A DNA stretch of 25,103 nt from Clostridiales bacterium (GCA_003453435.1 DMLH01000034.1:1-25103), one strand, 5' to 3'. Shown: positions 6,345 through 15,085, counted from the first letter of the stretch. Numbers and translations are program-made. The notes: generated by a model from the sequence alone, not told the origin.

Positions 6345-8369
6345 TTAGTTTTCAAACACAAAGGCAAGCACCATTGGCCTTCTTTTTGTTTTACGGAAAA
6401 AGAAATTTGAAAGTGAGCGCCTTATGTCATTTTTAATAATTGAATAATCGGTTTGCCTTTCTGGGTTTGCGTTTAAAGTGTCAAGTATAAATTGCTTTGC
6501 CTCTTTAATAAGCGTATCTTCGCCATCATACACAAGGCCACGAGATATAATTTCTGGGCCACTTGTAATTTCGCCGGCTTTGTTCATGCTTATAATAACA
6601 ACTGCAATTCCTTCCTCAGAAAGTTGCTTTCTGTCACGCAAAACAACACTTTCAAGTTCACCATATCCAAGGCCATCAACAAGCCTGTTGCCAGATGGAA
6701 TTATTCCTGCTTTGCTTATACCTTTGCTGTTTACTTCAATCACGTCACCAATAGATGGCAAAACTATATTCCTTGCTTCCTCACCCATTGTAATGGCTAA
6801 ATCCTTATGCAGTGTTTGATGTCTAAATTCTCCATGCACGGGCATAAAGTGTTTTGGTTTAAGTAAATAATGTATAAGTTTAAGTTCTTCTCTATAAGCG
6901 TGGCCTGAAGCATGCACTTCAGCAAGTTGATTATAAATTATTGTGCAACCTATTTTGTACAAATTATTCATAACGTTATTAACGCTCTTTTCATTACCCG
7001 GAATTGGACTACTGCTAAAAATGATACAATCATTGCTGTCTAATTTTATTTTTTGGAAATCTCCGCTAGCCATACGTGTTAAAGCACTAAGTGGCTCGCC
7101 CTGACTACCAGTTGTGATAATTAAAAGTTCACTGTCCTTATAATAATTGACTTTATCTATATCAATAAAGATATCCCTGTTAAATTTAAGTTCGCCAATT
7201 TTATAAGCCGTTTCGGTCACATTAACCATACTTCTGCCTGTAAATGTGACTTTTCTGCCATATTTTTCAGCAAGGTCTAAAAGTTCTTGCAAACGATAAA
7301 CATTACTTGCAAATGTTGCAACAAAAATTCTGTTATCCTTAAATTTTGCAAACAAATCATCAAGTGCTTTGCCAACAGCCTTTTCGCTTAAACTGTTACC
7401 CTCTCTTTCTGCATTTGTGCTTTCACTTGTAAGTAGCATAACGCCCTGTTTTCCAAGTTCGGCAAATCTAGTTAAATCTGTAAAATTATTATTGCGTGGT
7501 GTGTAGTCAATTTTAAAATCTCCCGTATGCACCATAAGTCCCGCTGGGCATGTTATTGCAAGTGCAAAACTGCCCGCAATGCTATGGCATACATTAATAA
7601 ACTCAACACTAAAAACACCAAGTTTTACAATATCTCGTGGTTTAACCGATATAAGTTTGGCCTTGATTTTTGGAAATTCTTTTAATTTGTTTTCAATAAG
7701 TGCTATGGCAAGTTTACTGCCATAAACCGGAACATTTATGTCACCAATAACATATGGTATTGCACCAATATGGTCCTCGTGCCCGTGGGTTATAACCATA
7801 CCGCGAATTTTGTTTTTGTTTTGAATTAAATAAGTGATGTCTGGCACAACAAGGTCAATGCCTGGCATATCCTCCGCATATGGAAATGTGGCACCACAAT
7901 CAACAATAATAATATCATTGCCATATTCAAGCGCCATCATGTTTTTACCAATTTCTCCAACTCCGCCCAAAAACATAACTTTAAGTGACCTTCCACTTTG
8001 CTTACGTTTTGTGCCCTTACTGCCCAAACCAATCATTTGATTAAGATTTCTGTTATTAACATCAATAATTTCAATATTACCACTATTTTTTTTCTGCAGA
8101 TTTGGTTGGCTTGCATTTTTTTTCACATTTGCAATTTGCTGTTGAGGGTTTGCACTTAAACTTTTTTGTGCTTTTGGTTTGTTAAAGTTTTTAGGAAGCC
8201 CTGCATTATATGAGTGCATTCTAGGTTTTGCCGTTATTTGCACTTGACCCGCATTTTGCGCCTCGCTAACGTTTGAAACTGAGCCCATGCTTTGTGTTTG
8301 GCTTACGCCTTTTGTTTGACCAACTTTTTGTATACTTAAATTTTGTTGGTTTTTTAATTTTTCGTTCAT
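6345..8369 (-). CDS. rnj: Ribonuclease J with a long Q/N-rich N-terminal extension
   Basis: This is a metallo-beta-lactamase/beta-CASP RNase, the 5'-3' exo- and endoribonuclease of RNA decay in Gram-positives. The metal motif HGHEDH is at residues 195-200 of the 674-aa form. Also visible are GGVGEIGKNM, VDCGATFP, HTGDFK, the beta-CASP region, PVHGEFRH, and a C-terminal domain ending in RKTKRRPMVLAFVFEN. The catalytic core begins near residue 126. Before it lies a low-complexity stretch rich in Q, N, S and K, absent from typical ~555-aa RNase J. An ATG 11 codons further upstream is in frame, but the ATG at 8369 has AGGAG 6 bases upstream and the other has none. RNase J1 versus J2 cannot be assigned. 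Confidence 0.93.
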   Translation of the reverse strand: MNEKLKNQQNLSIQKVGQTKGVSQTQSMGSVSNVSEAQNAGQVQITAKPRMHSYNAGLPKNFNKPKAQKSLSANPQQQIANVKKNASQPNLQKKNSGNIEIIDVNNRNLNQMIGLGSKGTKRKQSGRSLKVMFLGGVGEIGKNMMALEYGNDIIIVDCGATFPYAEDMPGIDLVVPDITYLIQNKNKIRGMVITHGHEDHIGAIPYVIGDINVPVYGSKLAIALIENKLKEFPKIKAKLISVKPRDIVKLGVFSVEFINVCHSIAGSFALAITCPAGLMVHTGDFKIDYTPRNNNFTDLTRFAELGKQGVMLLTSESTNAEREGNSLSEKAVGKALDDLFAKFKDNRIFVATFASNVYRLQELLDLAEKYGRKVTFTGRSMVNVTETAYKIGELKFNRDIFIDIDKVNYYKDSELLIITTGSQGEPLSALTRMASGDFQKIKLDSNDCIIFSSSPIPGNEKSVNNVMNNLYKIGCTIIYNQLAEVHASGHAYREELKLIHYLLKPKHFMPVHGEFRHQTLHKDLAITMGEEARNIVLPSIGDVIEVNSKGISKAGIIPSGNRLVDGLGYGELESVVLRDRKQLSEEGIAVVIISMNKAGEITSGPEIISRGLVYDGEDTLIKEAKQFILDTLNANPERQTDYSIIKNDIRRSLSNFFFRKTKRRPMVLAFVFEN

Positions 8370-8480
8370 AAAATCTCCTGTATTTATTTTCCTTTTTTGC
8401 ATTAAAAATACATTCTATGCAAAACTAATTAATTTTATCATTTGCACTTTGATATAAATTTTAATTAAATTTTTTAAAAT

Positions 8481-9416
8481 CTAAATTATATCCTTTAATT
8501 TTTGAAAACTGTCTCTTTCTTCAAGTTTTTTAGGGTTTACAATGTGCTCTGTGTCTACGTAATATCTCATGCCAAGTGTTTCAAAATACATAACCTCGCC
8601 AAGTGTTGCTGTCATAAGTGTAGTTAATGGCAAAGTGACAAGCATTGCAACACCAGCAGTTAATGCAAGTGCTAAAAGATTTAACATGAACACAGCAACT
8701 GTATAAATTAAAAAACTTGAGTACTTTTTAAAGAAACTGCGTGTTGCTGATTTGAAACTCATTTTAAGTGACTTAAGAACTGACTCACCATTAATAATCA
8801 TTGCAGGAATCCATCCAGCAATAAAAGTGTTTTTAAATGACAAAACTAGCATTAACAATAATAGCACTAATACAATTGCAAAAACACCAATTTTTGTGTA
8901 CAAAGTTGAAGCTAATAAATAAGCACCAACCCAAATAAATATATTTATTGGCACAATTGTTATAAGCTTAACAACTCCCAAAACAGTTGCCTTTCCAAAA
9001 TTTGCAACATAGCTATTTGTAAAACCATACTTTGTTAAACTGCTCATGTATCCATAAACATTTTGATGTAAAGCAACTTTTGCATAATTTTCTAGCAATG
9101 ATATCAAAATAAGTACAAAAGTTCCACATAAAATTGTTTGTACTACAAGTGCATTTCCTGATATTATTTCCACAAAGCTTTTAACTATGTCGTCCACAGT
9201 TAAAAACACCTTTTCAAAATTAAGTGTGAAAACAATGCTCTCGAAAGAGTTCTGCAAATTAATAAAAAAATTATTTTTAATTAGTACACTTATTATAGGC
9301 CAAGCAATAACAGTTGTCAAGCCCAAAACACAAAGTAAACATAAAAATCTATACAAAAGCAATTTCCATATGTTGCTTGAGTTTACAAGACTTAATTTCA
9401 ACATATCCTTTAGCAT
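8481..9416 (-). CDS. Polytopic membrane protein of unknown function
   Basis: A 311-residue, strongly hydrophobic protein. Hydrophobic segments fall around residues 22-48, 93-108, 150-172, 178-200, 232-255 and 255-280, suggesting about six membrane helices and a charged C-terminal tail. I do not recognise a family. The segment NGESVLKSLKMSFKSATRSFFKKY before a late helix resembles the spacing in the neighbouring membrane protein (9540-10361), so the two may be distant relatives. The start has AGGAGAAGGA just upstream. Both genes read leftward with 123 bases between them, which hold a dyad. Confidence 0.75.
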   Translation of the reverse strand: MLKDMLKLSLVNSSNIWKLLLYRFLCLLCVLGLTTVIAWPIISVLIKNNFFINLQNSFESIVFTLNFEKVFLTVDDIVKSFVEIISGNALVVQTILCGTFVLILISLLENYAKVALHQNVYGYMSSLTKYGFTNSYVANFGKATVLGVVKLITIVPINIFIWVGAYLLASTLYTKIGVFAIVLVLLLLMLVLSFKNTFIAGWIPAMIINGESVLKSLKMSFKSATRSFFKKYSSFLIYTVAVFMLNLLALALTAGVAMLVTLPLTTLMTATLGEVMYFETLGMRYYVDTEHIVNPKKLEERDSFQKLKDII

Positions 9417-9490
9417 AATATCCTTCTCCTGTTAAAATTCAAATAATTTATTTAAATTAGTTCCATAATATTTCATTTTACTTAATTAAA

Positions 9491-9509
9491 TTGTTAACAG
9501 CGTCAACAA
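9491..9509. promoter_or_regulatory. Operator-like dyad upstream of the 311-aa membrane protein
   Basis: TTGTTAAC (9491-9498), 3 bases, GTCAACAA (9502-9509): inverted arms matching at 7 of 8 positions. On the minus strand it contains TTGACG, a possible -35. No T-tract follows, so it is more likely a protein site than a terminator. Confidence 0.35.
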
Positions 9510-9539
9510 AAATTAACAAAATTTATAATCACAATACAT

Positions 9540-10361
9540 TTACTTGTAATTATAATATTTTCTGTTATCGTATCTGTTAGTATCTGAAAGTTCAAAATAA
9601 GCAGTCATAGTCACAGAAGTGTAATAAATTGACAATATTAAATAACACAAAATGTTTGCCAGCCATAGTATATTTGTTTTGCATAGTAAACTAACAAATG
9701 GAATAACAATTACATAAGGCAAAATGTAGGCAATGGTCAATTTAAAAACATTCTTTCCAATAAGTTGAGTTGTGTTGCTCAACCCCTCTTTTAAAGAATA
9801 GCCATTTGATATCATATTGGGAATATTTATAAGCATTTCAATATTTGCAAGTGTGTAAACAAATATAAGCACACAGCAAAAAATAATTGCAATTATAATA
9901 CACAAGAGCGTTGGTGTGTTAGATAATCCACTAATAAGCAAATGAAATAAGAAAATTATTGAGCCAAAAACAAATGTCAAAACCAAATAAATAATTTCCA
10001 AAACAATAACATTGATTAAAACCACCAAAATGTCATTATTAATGTAAGAGAAAATCTCTTTAAACTTCAATTTTCCACTTCTCATGTGACTTTCGGTTTG
10101 TCCAACCGCAAGGCATAAAAACACAGACATTAGCAATATGCCCAAAATTACAAACACCACTTTTAACCAATCAACCGGCATAAGAATTGCAAACAAATCT
10201 GCAAAATTGCTGATGCTTGTTGATGGATATAAGTTCATAAATTCTACAATTCTAAAAGGCCCACAGCATAGCCCAACAAAAATTGATGGCAACAGCCAAA
10301 TTAAAACCAGCCACCAGCAATTTTTTATGGAATACTTACCGCCTAACTTAACAAATTTCAT
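9540..10361 (-). CDS. Polytopic membrane protein of unknown function (DUF975-like features)
   Basis: A 273-residue protein with about six hydrophobic segments (near residues 16-36, 64-87, 110-140, 150-175, 205-225, 230-252). An SLKEGLSNTTQLIGKNVFKL stretch before a late helix resembles the 'repeated domain with S-x-AL..S' layout of DUF975 or GDPD-associated membrane proteins. This is only a resemblance in layout. The start is supported by TGGAGG 6 bases upstream, and a good promoter lies at 10411-10439. It is the first gene of a possible leftward pair with the 311-aa membrane protein. Function unknown. Confidence 0.75.
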   Translation of the reverse strand: MKFVKLGGKYSIKNCWWLVLIWLLPSIFVGLCCGPFRIVEFMNLYPSTSISNFADLFAILMPVDWLKVVFVILGILLMSVFLCLAVGQTESHMRSGKLKFKEIFSYINNDILVVLINVIVLEIIYLVLTFVFGSIIFLFHLLISGLSNTPTLLCIIIAIIFCCVLIFVYTLANIEMLINIPNMISNGYSLKEGLSNTTQLIGKNVFKLTIAYILPYVIVIPFVSLLCKTNILWLANILCYLILSIYYTSVTMTAYFELSDTNRYDNRKYYNYK

Positions 10362-10410
10362 TAAAAGCCTCCATTATCTAGCACTAACAAAAACAATTTA
10401 TTTATATTTA

Positions 10411-10439
10411 ATTATAAACAATTGTAGAAAATTTAGCAA
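10411..10439 (-). promoter_or_regulatory. Promoter of the 273-aa membrane protein gene
   Basis: Leftward TTGCTA (10434-10439), 17-base spacer, TATAAT (10411-10416). Confidence 0.6.
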
Positions 10440-10470
10440 ACAAAAACGTAAGTAAAATGTAAAATAAACA

Positions 10471-10499
10471 AAAAAAATGGAGAGCCTAAATGCCCTCCA
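10471..10499 (-). terminator. Intrinsic terminator closing the phage operon
   Basis: TGGAGAGC / GCCCTCCA stem with one mismatch and a 6-base loop (10478-10499), followed on the minus strand by seven T (10471-10477). It lies about 60 bases after the last holin gene and marks the left boundary of the phage block. Confidence 0.8.
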
Positions 10500-10557
10500 C
10501 TACCTTATCTTATATAAAATTGCTTACATGATAAAAATTCGAGCTACAAAAATCAAC

Positions 10558-10908
10558 TTATAATTTGTCATTTTTGTTTAGTTCAATTTCATTATTAATT
10601 TCAGTTTTGTACTTTTTTTTGTCACAATCAAATTTGTTTTGCAAGTTTGCATTTTCATTTTCACAAACTTTCGATTCATCACTTTTGATTTCGTCAACTT
10701 CACCTTCAATCTTTTCATCTTTATTTTCGCTTTTTGACATTGAAATAACTCCAAAAAGAATTAGCACACCGCAAATGCTATCCACAATTTGAGTTATTAT
10801 TTTGCTGTCAACTTCAAAGTTCAAAATTTTTCCAATATTGTTTATAACCAAAATTACTGCAGCAGTCGCACTCATCCAAAAAGAATAACTTTTAAATTTA
10901 TCCTTCAT
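10558..10908 (-). CDS. Phage holin, phi-LC3-like
   Basis: A 116-residue protein with two hydrophobic segments (MSATAAVILVINNIGKIL and IVDSICGVLILFGVI) separated by a short turn. The SFWMSATAAV opening and ICGVLILFGVI are typical of the small clostridial/phi-LC3 holins that permeabilise the membrane at lysis. The remainder is a highly charged K/E/N tail of about 55 residues, longer than usual. A GTG three codons upstream is in frame, but the ATG at 10908 has AAGGTG 6 bases upstream. It is the last gene before the operon terminator. No endolysin gene is next to it, which is unusual. Confidence 0.7.
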   Translation of the reverse strand: MKDKFKSYSFWMSATAAVILVINNIGKILNFEVDSKIITQIVDSICGVLILFGVISMSKSENKDEKIEGEVDEIKSDESKVCENENANLQNKFDCDKKKYKTEINNEIELNKNDKL

Positions 10909-10930
10909 AAAATGCACCTTAAAACTATTA

Positions 10931-11239
10931 TTAATTGTTCTGTGAATTTTGGCTATTACTTTCTACAATTTGGTTATTTTTTTGAACTTTTGTTGCAATT
11001 TTTTTAGATTTTTTGATTTTGGTATCAGTTTTTTTGGTGTTAAATACAATGCATTTAATTTCGTCAACATCTTCTTTAATTTCCTTAACAATACCCAAAT
11101 GTGATGTTAAATCTCTAATTGTTTGCTGATATTTTTTTTCTCTATTATTACTATCTTTTATGACAAAAATAAACAATCCTAAAAACAAAACTGCCCATAG
11201 CCCATTTTTAATTGCCAAATTTAAAATTTCATTCCACAT
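10931..11239 (-). CDS. BhlA/UviB-like holin-like protein
   Basis: A 102-residue protein with one N-terminal membrane helix (NGLWAVLFLGLFIFVI), then KDSNNREKKYQQTIRDLTSHL and a lysine-rich tail. This is the pattern of BhlA/UviB holin-like proteins of Bacillus phages and clostridial bacteriocin plasmids. Its ATG lies 11 bases inside the end of the 84-aa gene and has no Shine-Dalgarno, so translation is probably coupled to that gene. Together with the 116-aa holin it forms the lysis part of the block. Confidence 0.72.
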   Translation of the reverse strand: MWNEILNLAIKNGLWAVLFLGLFIFVIKDSNNREKKYQQTIRDLTSHLGIVKEIKEDVDEIKCIVFNTKKTDTKIKKSKKIATKVQKNNQIVESNSQNSQNN

Positions 11240-11483
11240 TTTTGTTTTTTAGATTTATTATGCTATCAAAAAGTTGTGACTCATCCATATCTAAAAGTGT
11301 TTTATTTAAATCAAACTGTTCTTTTTCCTGTGATGTTTCCATCTCTTTTACTTCATCACTTAAACATTTTTCAACTGCTTTTCTATCTATTTTATTATCA
11401 AACATATCATTTTCCCCACTATTCAAAATTTGAAATAATTTATATTTTCTTATTGCTCCCTGTATTTCACTTAATCTAAACAT
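11229..11483 (-). CDS. Small phage-operon protein of unknown function
   Basis: An 84-residue hydrophilic, mostly helical protein (SEIQGAIRKYKLFQIL, then an acidic/lysine-rich second half). I do not recognise it. The start has GGTGG 6 bases upstream, it follows the hub gene by 20 bases and overlaps the UviB-like gene by 11 bases, so it is clearly part of the operon. By position it could be a tail accessory or lysis-control protein, but there is no sequence evidence for either. Confidence 0.65.
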   Translation of the reverse strand: MFRLSEIQGAIRKYKLFQILNSGENDMFDNKIDRKAVEKCLSDEVKEMETSQEKEQFDLNKTLLDMDESQLFDSIINLKNKNVE

Positions 11484-11503
11484 GTTTTTCCACCATATAT
11501 TAT

Positions 11504-13003
11504 TTAAACATATTCATTATCAATCAAATTGGCAATAAGTTTAAAATTGCTTACATATGCTTTTTCTGTTGTACTTGTAATTGAAATTCCAATTCTTTTA
11601 CCTTTAATTCTAACCGGCACTCTAGAAATGACATTACTTCCTTTAATGTCAAATTCTCTACTTTCGATTTCCGAAAATATTTTCAATTTAATATCATACA
11701 AGGAAAGTAATGAAATTTCCTTAACATACTTAATTTTGTTGCTATAACCTAAATCAGTAAACGGCGATGACCAAAATTTTGTTTGACTTGTGTTAAAAAT
11801 TTTGCCATCTGTTGTAAGTTGACCTATTTTTGATGAGTGCTCACCATTAAAACAAGCAAGCAATTTATCGGCAGAGTTATATTGAATTGTGCAAAGATGA
11901 ATTATGTCTAACCCCCTGCAAATTGAATATTGATTTGTTTGAGTATCAAAGCATATAAGTGCATTGTTAACATAATTTCCACTTTCACAGCCCACCTGCT
12001 GATTATCGTCAAAGTTTAATCTGCAAGCCAAATAATAAATACCGTTTCTATATGCTGCAACAGCATTTTGATTTGAAACGCCTTTCAAAAATCTATTAAT
12101 TTTTACATTTAATTTTTGTGCGCTGATGTTATTAAATTCATAAATACCATCTTTGCACAAAACAAGTCCTCTGTTGCCACACACGCAGGCAGTATTTGCA
12201 TAAATTCTGCTACCCGAACATAGCAAATGTGAAACAGAAAAATTGCCATCCAATCTGGTTATTCCAAAATCCCTTACTGCAAATAAATATCCATTAAATG
12301 CAAGTAATTTGTTAATGTAGCCTCTTTCACTATCCAAAACAATAATTTTTGAATTATTGCTAGGTGTTGCACTCCACTGTAAAAGATTAATTTTTTCAAT
12401 TCTTAAACTAAGTCTTTCACCACTAGGCACTGCAACAACTTCATCATTAAACTCACAAAAATCATGAATTAAAGGGGTTGAACTATGTTGAATTGGTTCT
12501 GTTTGTGCGTTCCAACTATAAATATGTTCATTGTCACTATAAAACAGCAAACAATCTCTTTCGCCATCGTGATAATTAGCAATTTTTGGGCACTCAGTTG
12601 GAAAAATATTACGCAAATGAATAAAATTTGGTGTAGTTGTTATAAGCCTTGTAAAGCAAGGAATATTATCACTTGCAACAGCAAAAATTCTATCTTCTCG
12701 CTTTTGAGTTAACAAATCCAAACTTTTAAAATGCGCAATTTTAACAAAATTGTGCGACTTGTCTTGGTCTAATTGAAACTGTGCAGTCACTTCAACACTT
12801 CCCTCATCATGATAACTTGGAATTGTTAAATTTTCAAAACCTATGCCTTCTACAAGTGCACCATTTTTAAATTCAAAATTATACGAATTAACCGCTTTGT
12901 TAAAATCTGTTATGTTCTCATCAGTTGATGCATCAATGCCCTCAGCAAAATTTGAAATATCTAATTCTATGGTTGAAATTTTTGGATATTTAGTTCTCCT
13001 CAT
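11504..13003 (-). CDS. Phage tail-hub-like protein (P22 gp10 position)
   Basis: A 499-residue, beta-rich protein with repeated short-strand/turn segments (RDCLLFYSDNEHIYSWN, LLAFNGYLFAVRDFGITRLDG, RGLVLCKDGIYEFN, YRNGIYYLACRLNF, LICFDTQTNQYSICRG). They read like blades of a beta-propeller. Size, fold type and position after the gp4-like connector match the P22 gp10 tail hub (472 aa). The assignment is by position and architecture, not clear sequence identity. The ATG at 13003 overlaps the connector's stop as ATGA, which fixes the start; a GTG two codons upstream is less likely. No needle or tailspike gene follows. Confidence 0.6.
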   Translation of the reverse strand: MRRTKYPKISTIELDISNFAEGIDASTDENITDFNKAVNSYNFEFKNGALVEGIGFENLTIPSYHDEGSVEVTAQFQLDQDKSHNFVKIAHFKSLDLLTQKREDRIFAVASDNIPCFTRLITTTPNFIHLRNIFPTECPKIANYHDGERDCLLFYSDNEHIYSWNAQTEPIQHSSTPLIHDFCEFNDEVVAVPSGERLSLRIEKINLLQWSATPSNNSKIIVLDSERGYINKLLAFNGYLFAVRDFGITRLDGNFSVSHLLCSGSRIYANTACVCGNRGLVLCKDGIYEFNNISAQKLNVKINRFLKGVSNQNAVAAYRNGIYYLACRLNFDDNQQVGCESGNYVNNALICFDTQTNQYSICRGLDIIHLCTIQYNSADKLLACFNGEHSSKIGQLTTDGKIFNTSQTKFWSSPFTDLGYSNKIKYVKEISLLSLYDIKLKIFSEIESREFDIKGSNVISRVPVRIKGKRIGISITSTTEKAYVSNFKLIANLIDNEYV

Positions 13004-13551
13004 ATCCACCTTCTTTCTTTAAGTTTTGGCATTTTGGCACTGCGCCTAGCAATTTGAACCGCGCTTTCAAACCTGCTATTCCACATTTCACTTTCACTAT
13101 AATTTCCACAAATCAAACAATATTCCGCTGCAATTCCAAAGCCTAAAGCATAACTTGTAATCCTTATATCACAATCAGCAATAGTGTCGCCAATTTCATA
13201 TATTTCAGGTAAAAAATTATAAGTAATTTTATATTTTCCGCTTTTAATTTTTAATGTATCAAGTTCAATCGAATAATCTTCCGCTGTTTCAATAGAGATT
13301 AACTTGTGAAATGTTTTGCTTAGTCCACTCAAATTAAACTGACCTGATGTCACAGTAATTTCTTCAGCAAACTTTAAAGGCAAATGGTCAGTAGCAATAT
13401 CAGATAAAACCTCGTTTGCACAACTTAAAAGCAAATTTACATCTCTTTGGGTTTGCGTATCTAAGTTTTCAAAATTAGATAAATATGCGCTTGATACGTT
13501 TGAAAGTTGTAGCATTATTGCAACTTCTTTTATAACATCATTAATTTTCAT
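13000..13551 (-). CDS. Phage head-tail connector, P22 gp4-like
   Basis: A 183-residue protein (P22 gp4 is 166). The N-terminal half is helical (LLLSCANEVLSDIATDHLPL), followed by a strand-rich middle. The C-terminal signature YALGFGIAAEYCLICGNYSESEMWNSRF, then the basic end RRSAKMPKLKERRW, is typical of the dodecameric adaptors that bind under the portal in podoviruses. The ATG at 13551 has AGGGG 7 bases upstream. The longer in-frame reading would run 28 codons into the preceding gene and is rejected. It overlaps the gene before (11 bases) and after (4 bases). Confidence 0.72.
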   Translation of the reverse strand: MKINDVIKEVAIMLQLSNVSSAYLSNFENLDTQTQRDVNLLLSCANEVLSDIATDHLPLKFAEEITVTSGQFNLSGLSKTFHKLISIETAEDYSIELDTLKIKSGKYKITYNFLPEIYEIGDTIADCDIRITSYALGFGIAAEYCLICGNYSESEMWNSRFESAVQIARRSAKMPKLKERRWI

Positions 13552-13819
13552 ATAAATTCCCCTGTAATTTTTGATTAGATTTTTCAATTTCCTCAAGCAA
13601 CTTTTTTTGATTTTGAATTCTTGTTTTTTGCACAAAGTCTATAGTCCTTGCGTCCAAAACATCATATGGTATGGTTAACTCATAAGTGTTTTTGTTGCGT
13701 TTAAAATGCACTTCAAACTTTTCTCTTGTTTTATTAAATAAAACAAAATATTTAGGATTGATATTTTTAATTCTTTTAACGATATCAAAAACGTCACTTT
13801 TTATAACTTGATAAATCAT
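13541..13819 (-). CDS. Small conserved phage protein between coat and connector
   Basis: A 92-residue protein: MIYQVIKSDVFDIVKRIKNI, then a strand-rich centre (YFVLFNKTREKFEVHF, YELTIPYDVLDARTI), then a C-terminal coiled coil (FVQKTRIQNQKKLLEEIEKS). I recall similar small proteins between structural genes of Firmicutes phages, without a function. The ATG at 13819 has no Shine-Dalgarno of its own. A 12-codon frame that starts after the AAGGAG at the coat stop ends with TGA overlapping this ATG, so start by coupling is likely. A TTG eight codons upstream is in frame but lies in the hairpin. Confidence 0.65.
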   Translation of the reverse strand: MIYQVIKSDVFDIVKRIKNINPKYFVLFNKTREKFEVHFKRNKNTYELTIPYDVLDARTIDFVQKTRIQNQKKLLEEIEKSNQKLQGNLYEN

Positions 13820-13854
13820 AATAAAACAGCAAAATTGCCACAAAAAAGTGGCAA
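13816..13854 (-). CDS. Candidate 12-aa leader peptide coupling coat to downstream genes
   Basis: A TTG at 13854 follows the AAGGAG that overlaps the coat stop codon by 8 bases. The frame gives a 12-residue peptide, PLFCGNFAVLL after the start, and stops at TGA (13818-13816), overlapping the next gene's ATG as ATGA. It runs through the whole hairpin at 13833-13856. It explains both the orphan Shine-Dalgarno and the missing one. No homology can be tested at this length. Confidence 0.35.
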   Translation of the reverse strand: MPLFCGNFAVLL

Positions 13855-13856
13855 TT
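13833..13856 (-). terminator. Hairpin behind the coat gene, possible attenuator
   Basis: Perfect 9-bp stem AATTGCCAC / GTGGCAATT with a 6-base loop, followed leftward by only a short T-rich stretch. It starts 10 bases after the coat stop. It could be a leaky terminator or an mRNA-stabilising end that sets coat expression above the downstream genes. Confidence 0.55.
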
Positions 13857-13866
13857 CGCTTTCTCC

Positions 13867-15069
13867 TTATTCTGGACTTGACTCTGAAGCAGGTTCAGAT
13901 TCGGATTCTGTTTCCTCTTCAGTTGCTACTAATGTAAGTTTTGCTTGGCCTGCGCATTTATTACAGATAAGGTCTGCATATTTTACAAGTGTTGCAGAAT
14001 ATGTTGGATAATTTGCAGTTTGTTTTAAAATTCTGCCATCCTCACCTGCAAGCCATTGCCAATCGCAAAGTTGATGTAAAGCAAATTCTTTTGTGTTTAA
14101 TAGATACATAACACCATCTTCAATAAATCTATCACTTACAAGTGGAATACCATTGTAACTAATAGCTTTGTAGCCACCTTGCAAATCCATATAATCAACA
14201 TTTTGTTTATAACTTGCAAGATATGCTTGATATGCTCTTTTAACATCACTTGCACAAGTAATGTAGTCAACAGTGCTTCCTGCATTTTCTTCAAGGTAGT
14301 CAATTGCTTCTTGAATTGCAACATCAGTTACAGCACTCATCGTTCCTGTGTAAGGTTTCATCCAAGCATTAGATGCTCTTGTTACGCCGTATATATCAGC
14401 CTCACTAAATATAGCACCTAAACCTGTAATTTCTTTGTTGTATGAACCTTGTACAACAACAAAACAAGTTGCAACAACTGTTTCTGGCAAAGTTTTGTCA
14501 ACAGTAAATGTTTTGTTTACTCTATCAACAAAAGTAATTCTTGCACCAGTTAAAACTGTTGTTGAACCACTGCTATGAATATCCACAACCATGCCTTCAA
14601 TTAAACCTTTAACAGAGTCAACTGAAATAACGCCACTTGAAACTCCGCTAATTGTACAAAGTTTACCTGAACCATCGCCAAAAAGCATTCTGCCAAAGTT
14701 AAATTGACTTGCTTTTATAAGTTCTTCCATTTCTGCATTTAAAAGATTAACAAAAGCGCCTACGCTGTTTTCGCTTGCTCTTAAAGCCTTGTCTGAAATT
14801 TCAATTTTTCCATAAAGATTTTTTAATGTGCTAACAAATTTTACATAGTTGTTACTTGCGCTTGCTGGTAAAACTCCTGCTTCATCACCAGCACCAATGC
14901 CACCATTTATTCCAAATGGAGCCACTTTAATAATTTCTTTTCCCCATACATCTCTTGTTGTTTGTTCAATTCTTGCAAGAAGAGGGTTTGCATTTGTGTT
15001 TAGTTGATTTGATACAACTTCAAGATAAATGCTTTTAAGTGCCTTGTCTGCACTAGATAATGTAACCAT
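13867..15069 (-). CDS. Phage major capsid protein, HK97 fold
   Basis: A 400-residue coat protein (P22 gp5 is 430). It directly follows the scaffold gene. The N-terminal helix SSADKALKSIYLEVVSNQL, the KVAPFGINGG E-loop region, KIEISDKALRASENSVGAFVNLLNAEMEELI and the C-terminal LLNTKEFALHQLCDWQWL and ILKQTANYPTYSATLVKYADLICNK are typical of clostridial phage capsids of the HK97 superfamily. No protease gene or delta domain precedes it; a separate scaffold is used, as in P22. The last ~17 residues form an acidic Glu/Ser tail. Start: AGGAG 9 bases upstream. A hairpin follows the stop. Confidence 0.82.
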   Translation of the reverse strand: MVTLSSADKALKSIYLEVVSNQLNTNANPLLARIEQTTRDVWGKEIIKVAPFGINGGIGAGDEAGVLPASASNNYVKFVSTLKNLYGKIEISDKALRASENSVGAFVNLLNAEMEELIKASQFNFGRMLFGDGSGKLCTISGVSSGVISVDSVKGLIEGMVVDIHSSGSTTVLTGARITFVDRVNKTFTVDKTLPETVVATCFVVVQGSYNKEITGLGAIFSEADIYGVTRASNAWMKPYTGTMSAVTDVAIQEAIDYLEENAGSTVDYITCASDVKRAYQAYLASYKQNVDYMDLQGGYKAISYNGIPLVSDRFIEDGVMYLLNTKEFALHQLCDWQWLAGEDGRILKQTANYPTYSATLVKYADLICNKCAGQAKLTLVATEEETESESEPASESSPE

Positions 15070-15085
15070 TTTTTATTTCTCCTAT

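Noticed and set aside
8370..8402. RNase J start 11 codons further upstream
   Set aside because: That ATG has no Shine-Dalgarno, whereas the ATG at 8369 follows AGGAG at the right distance.
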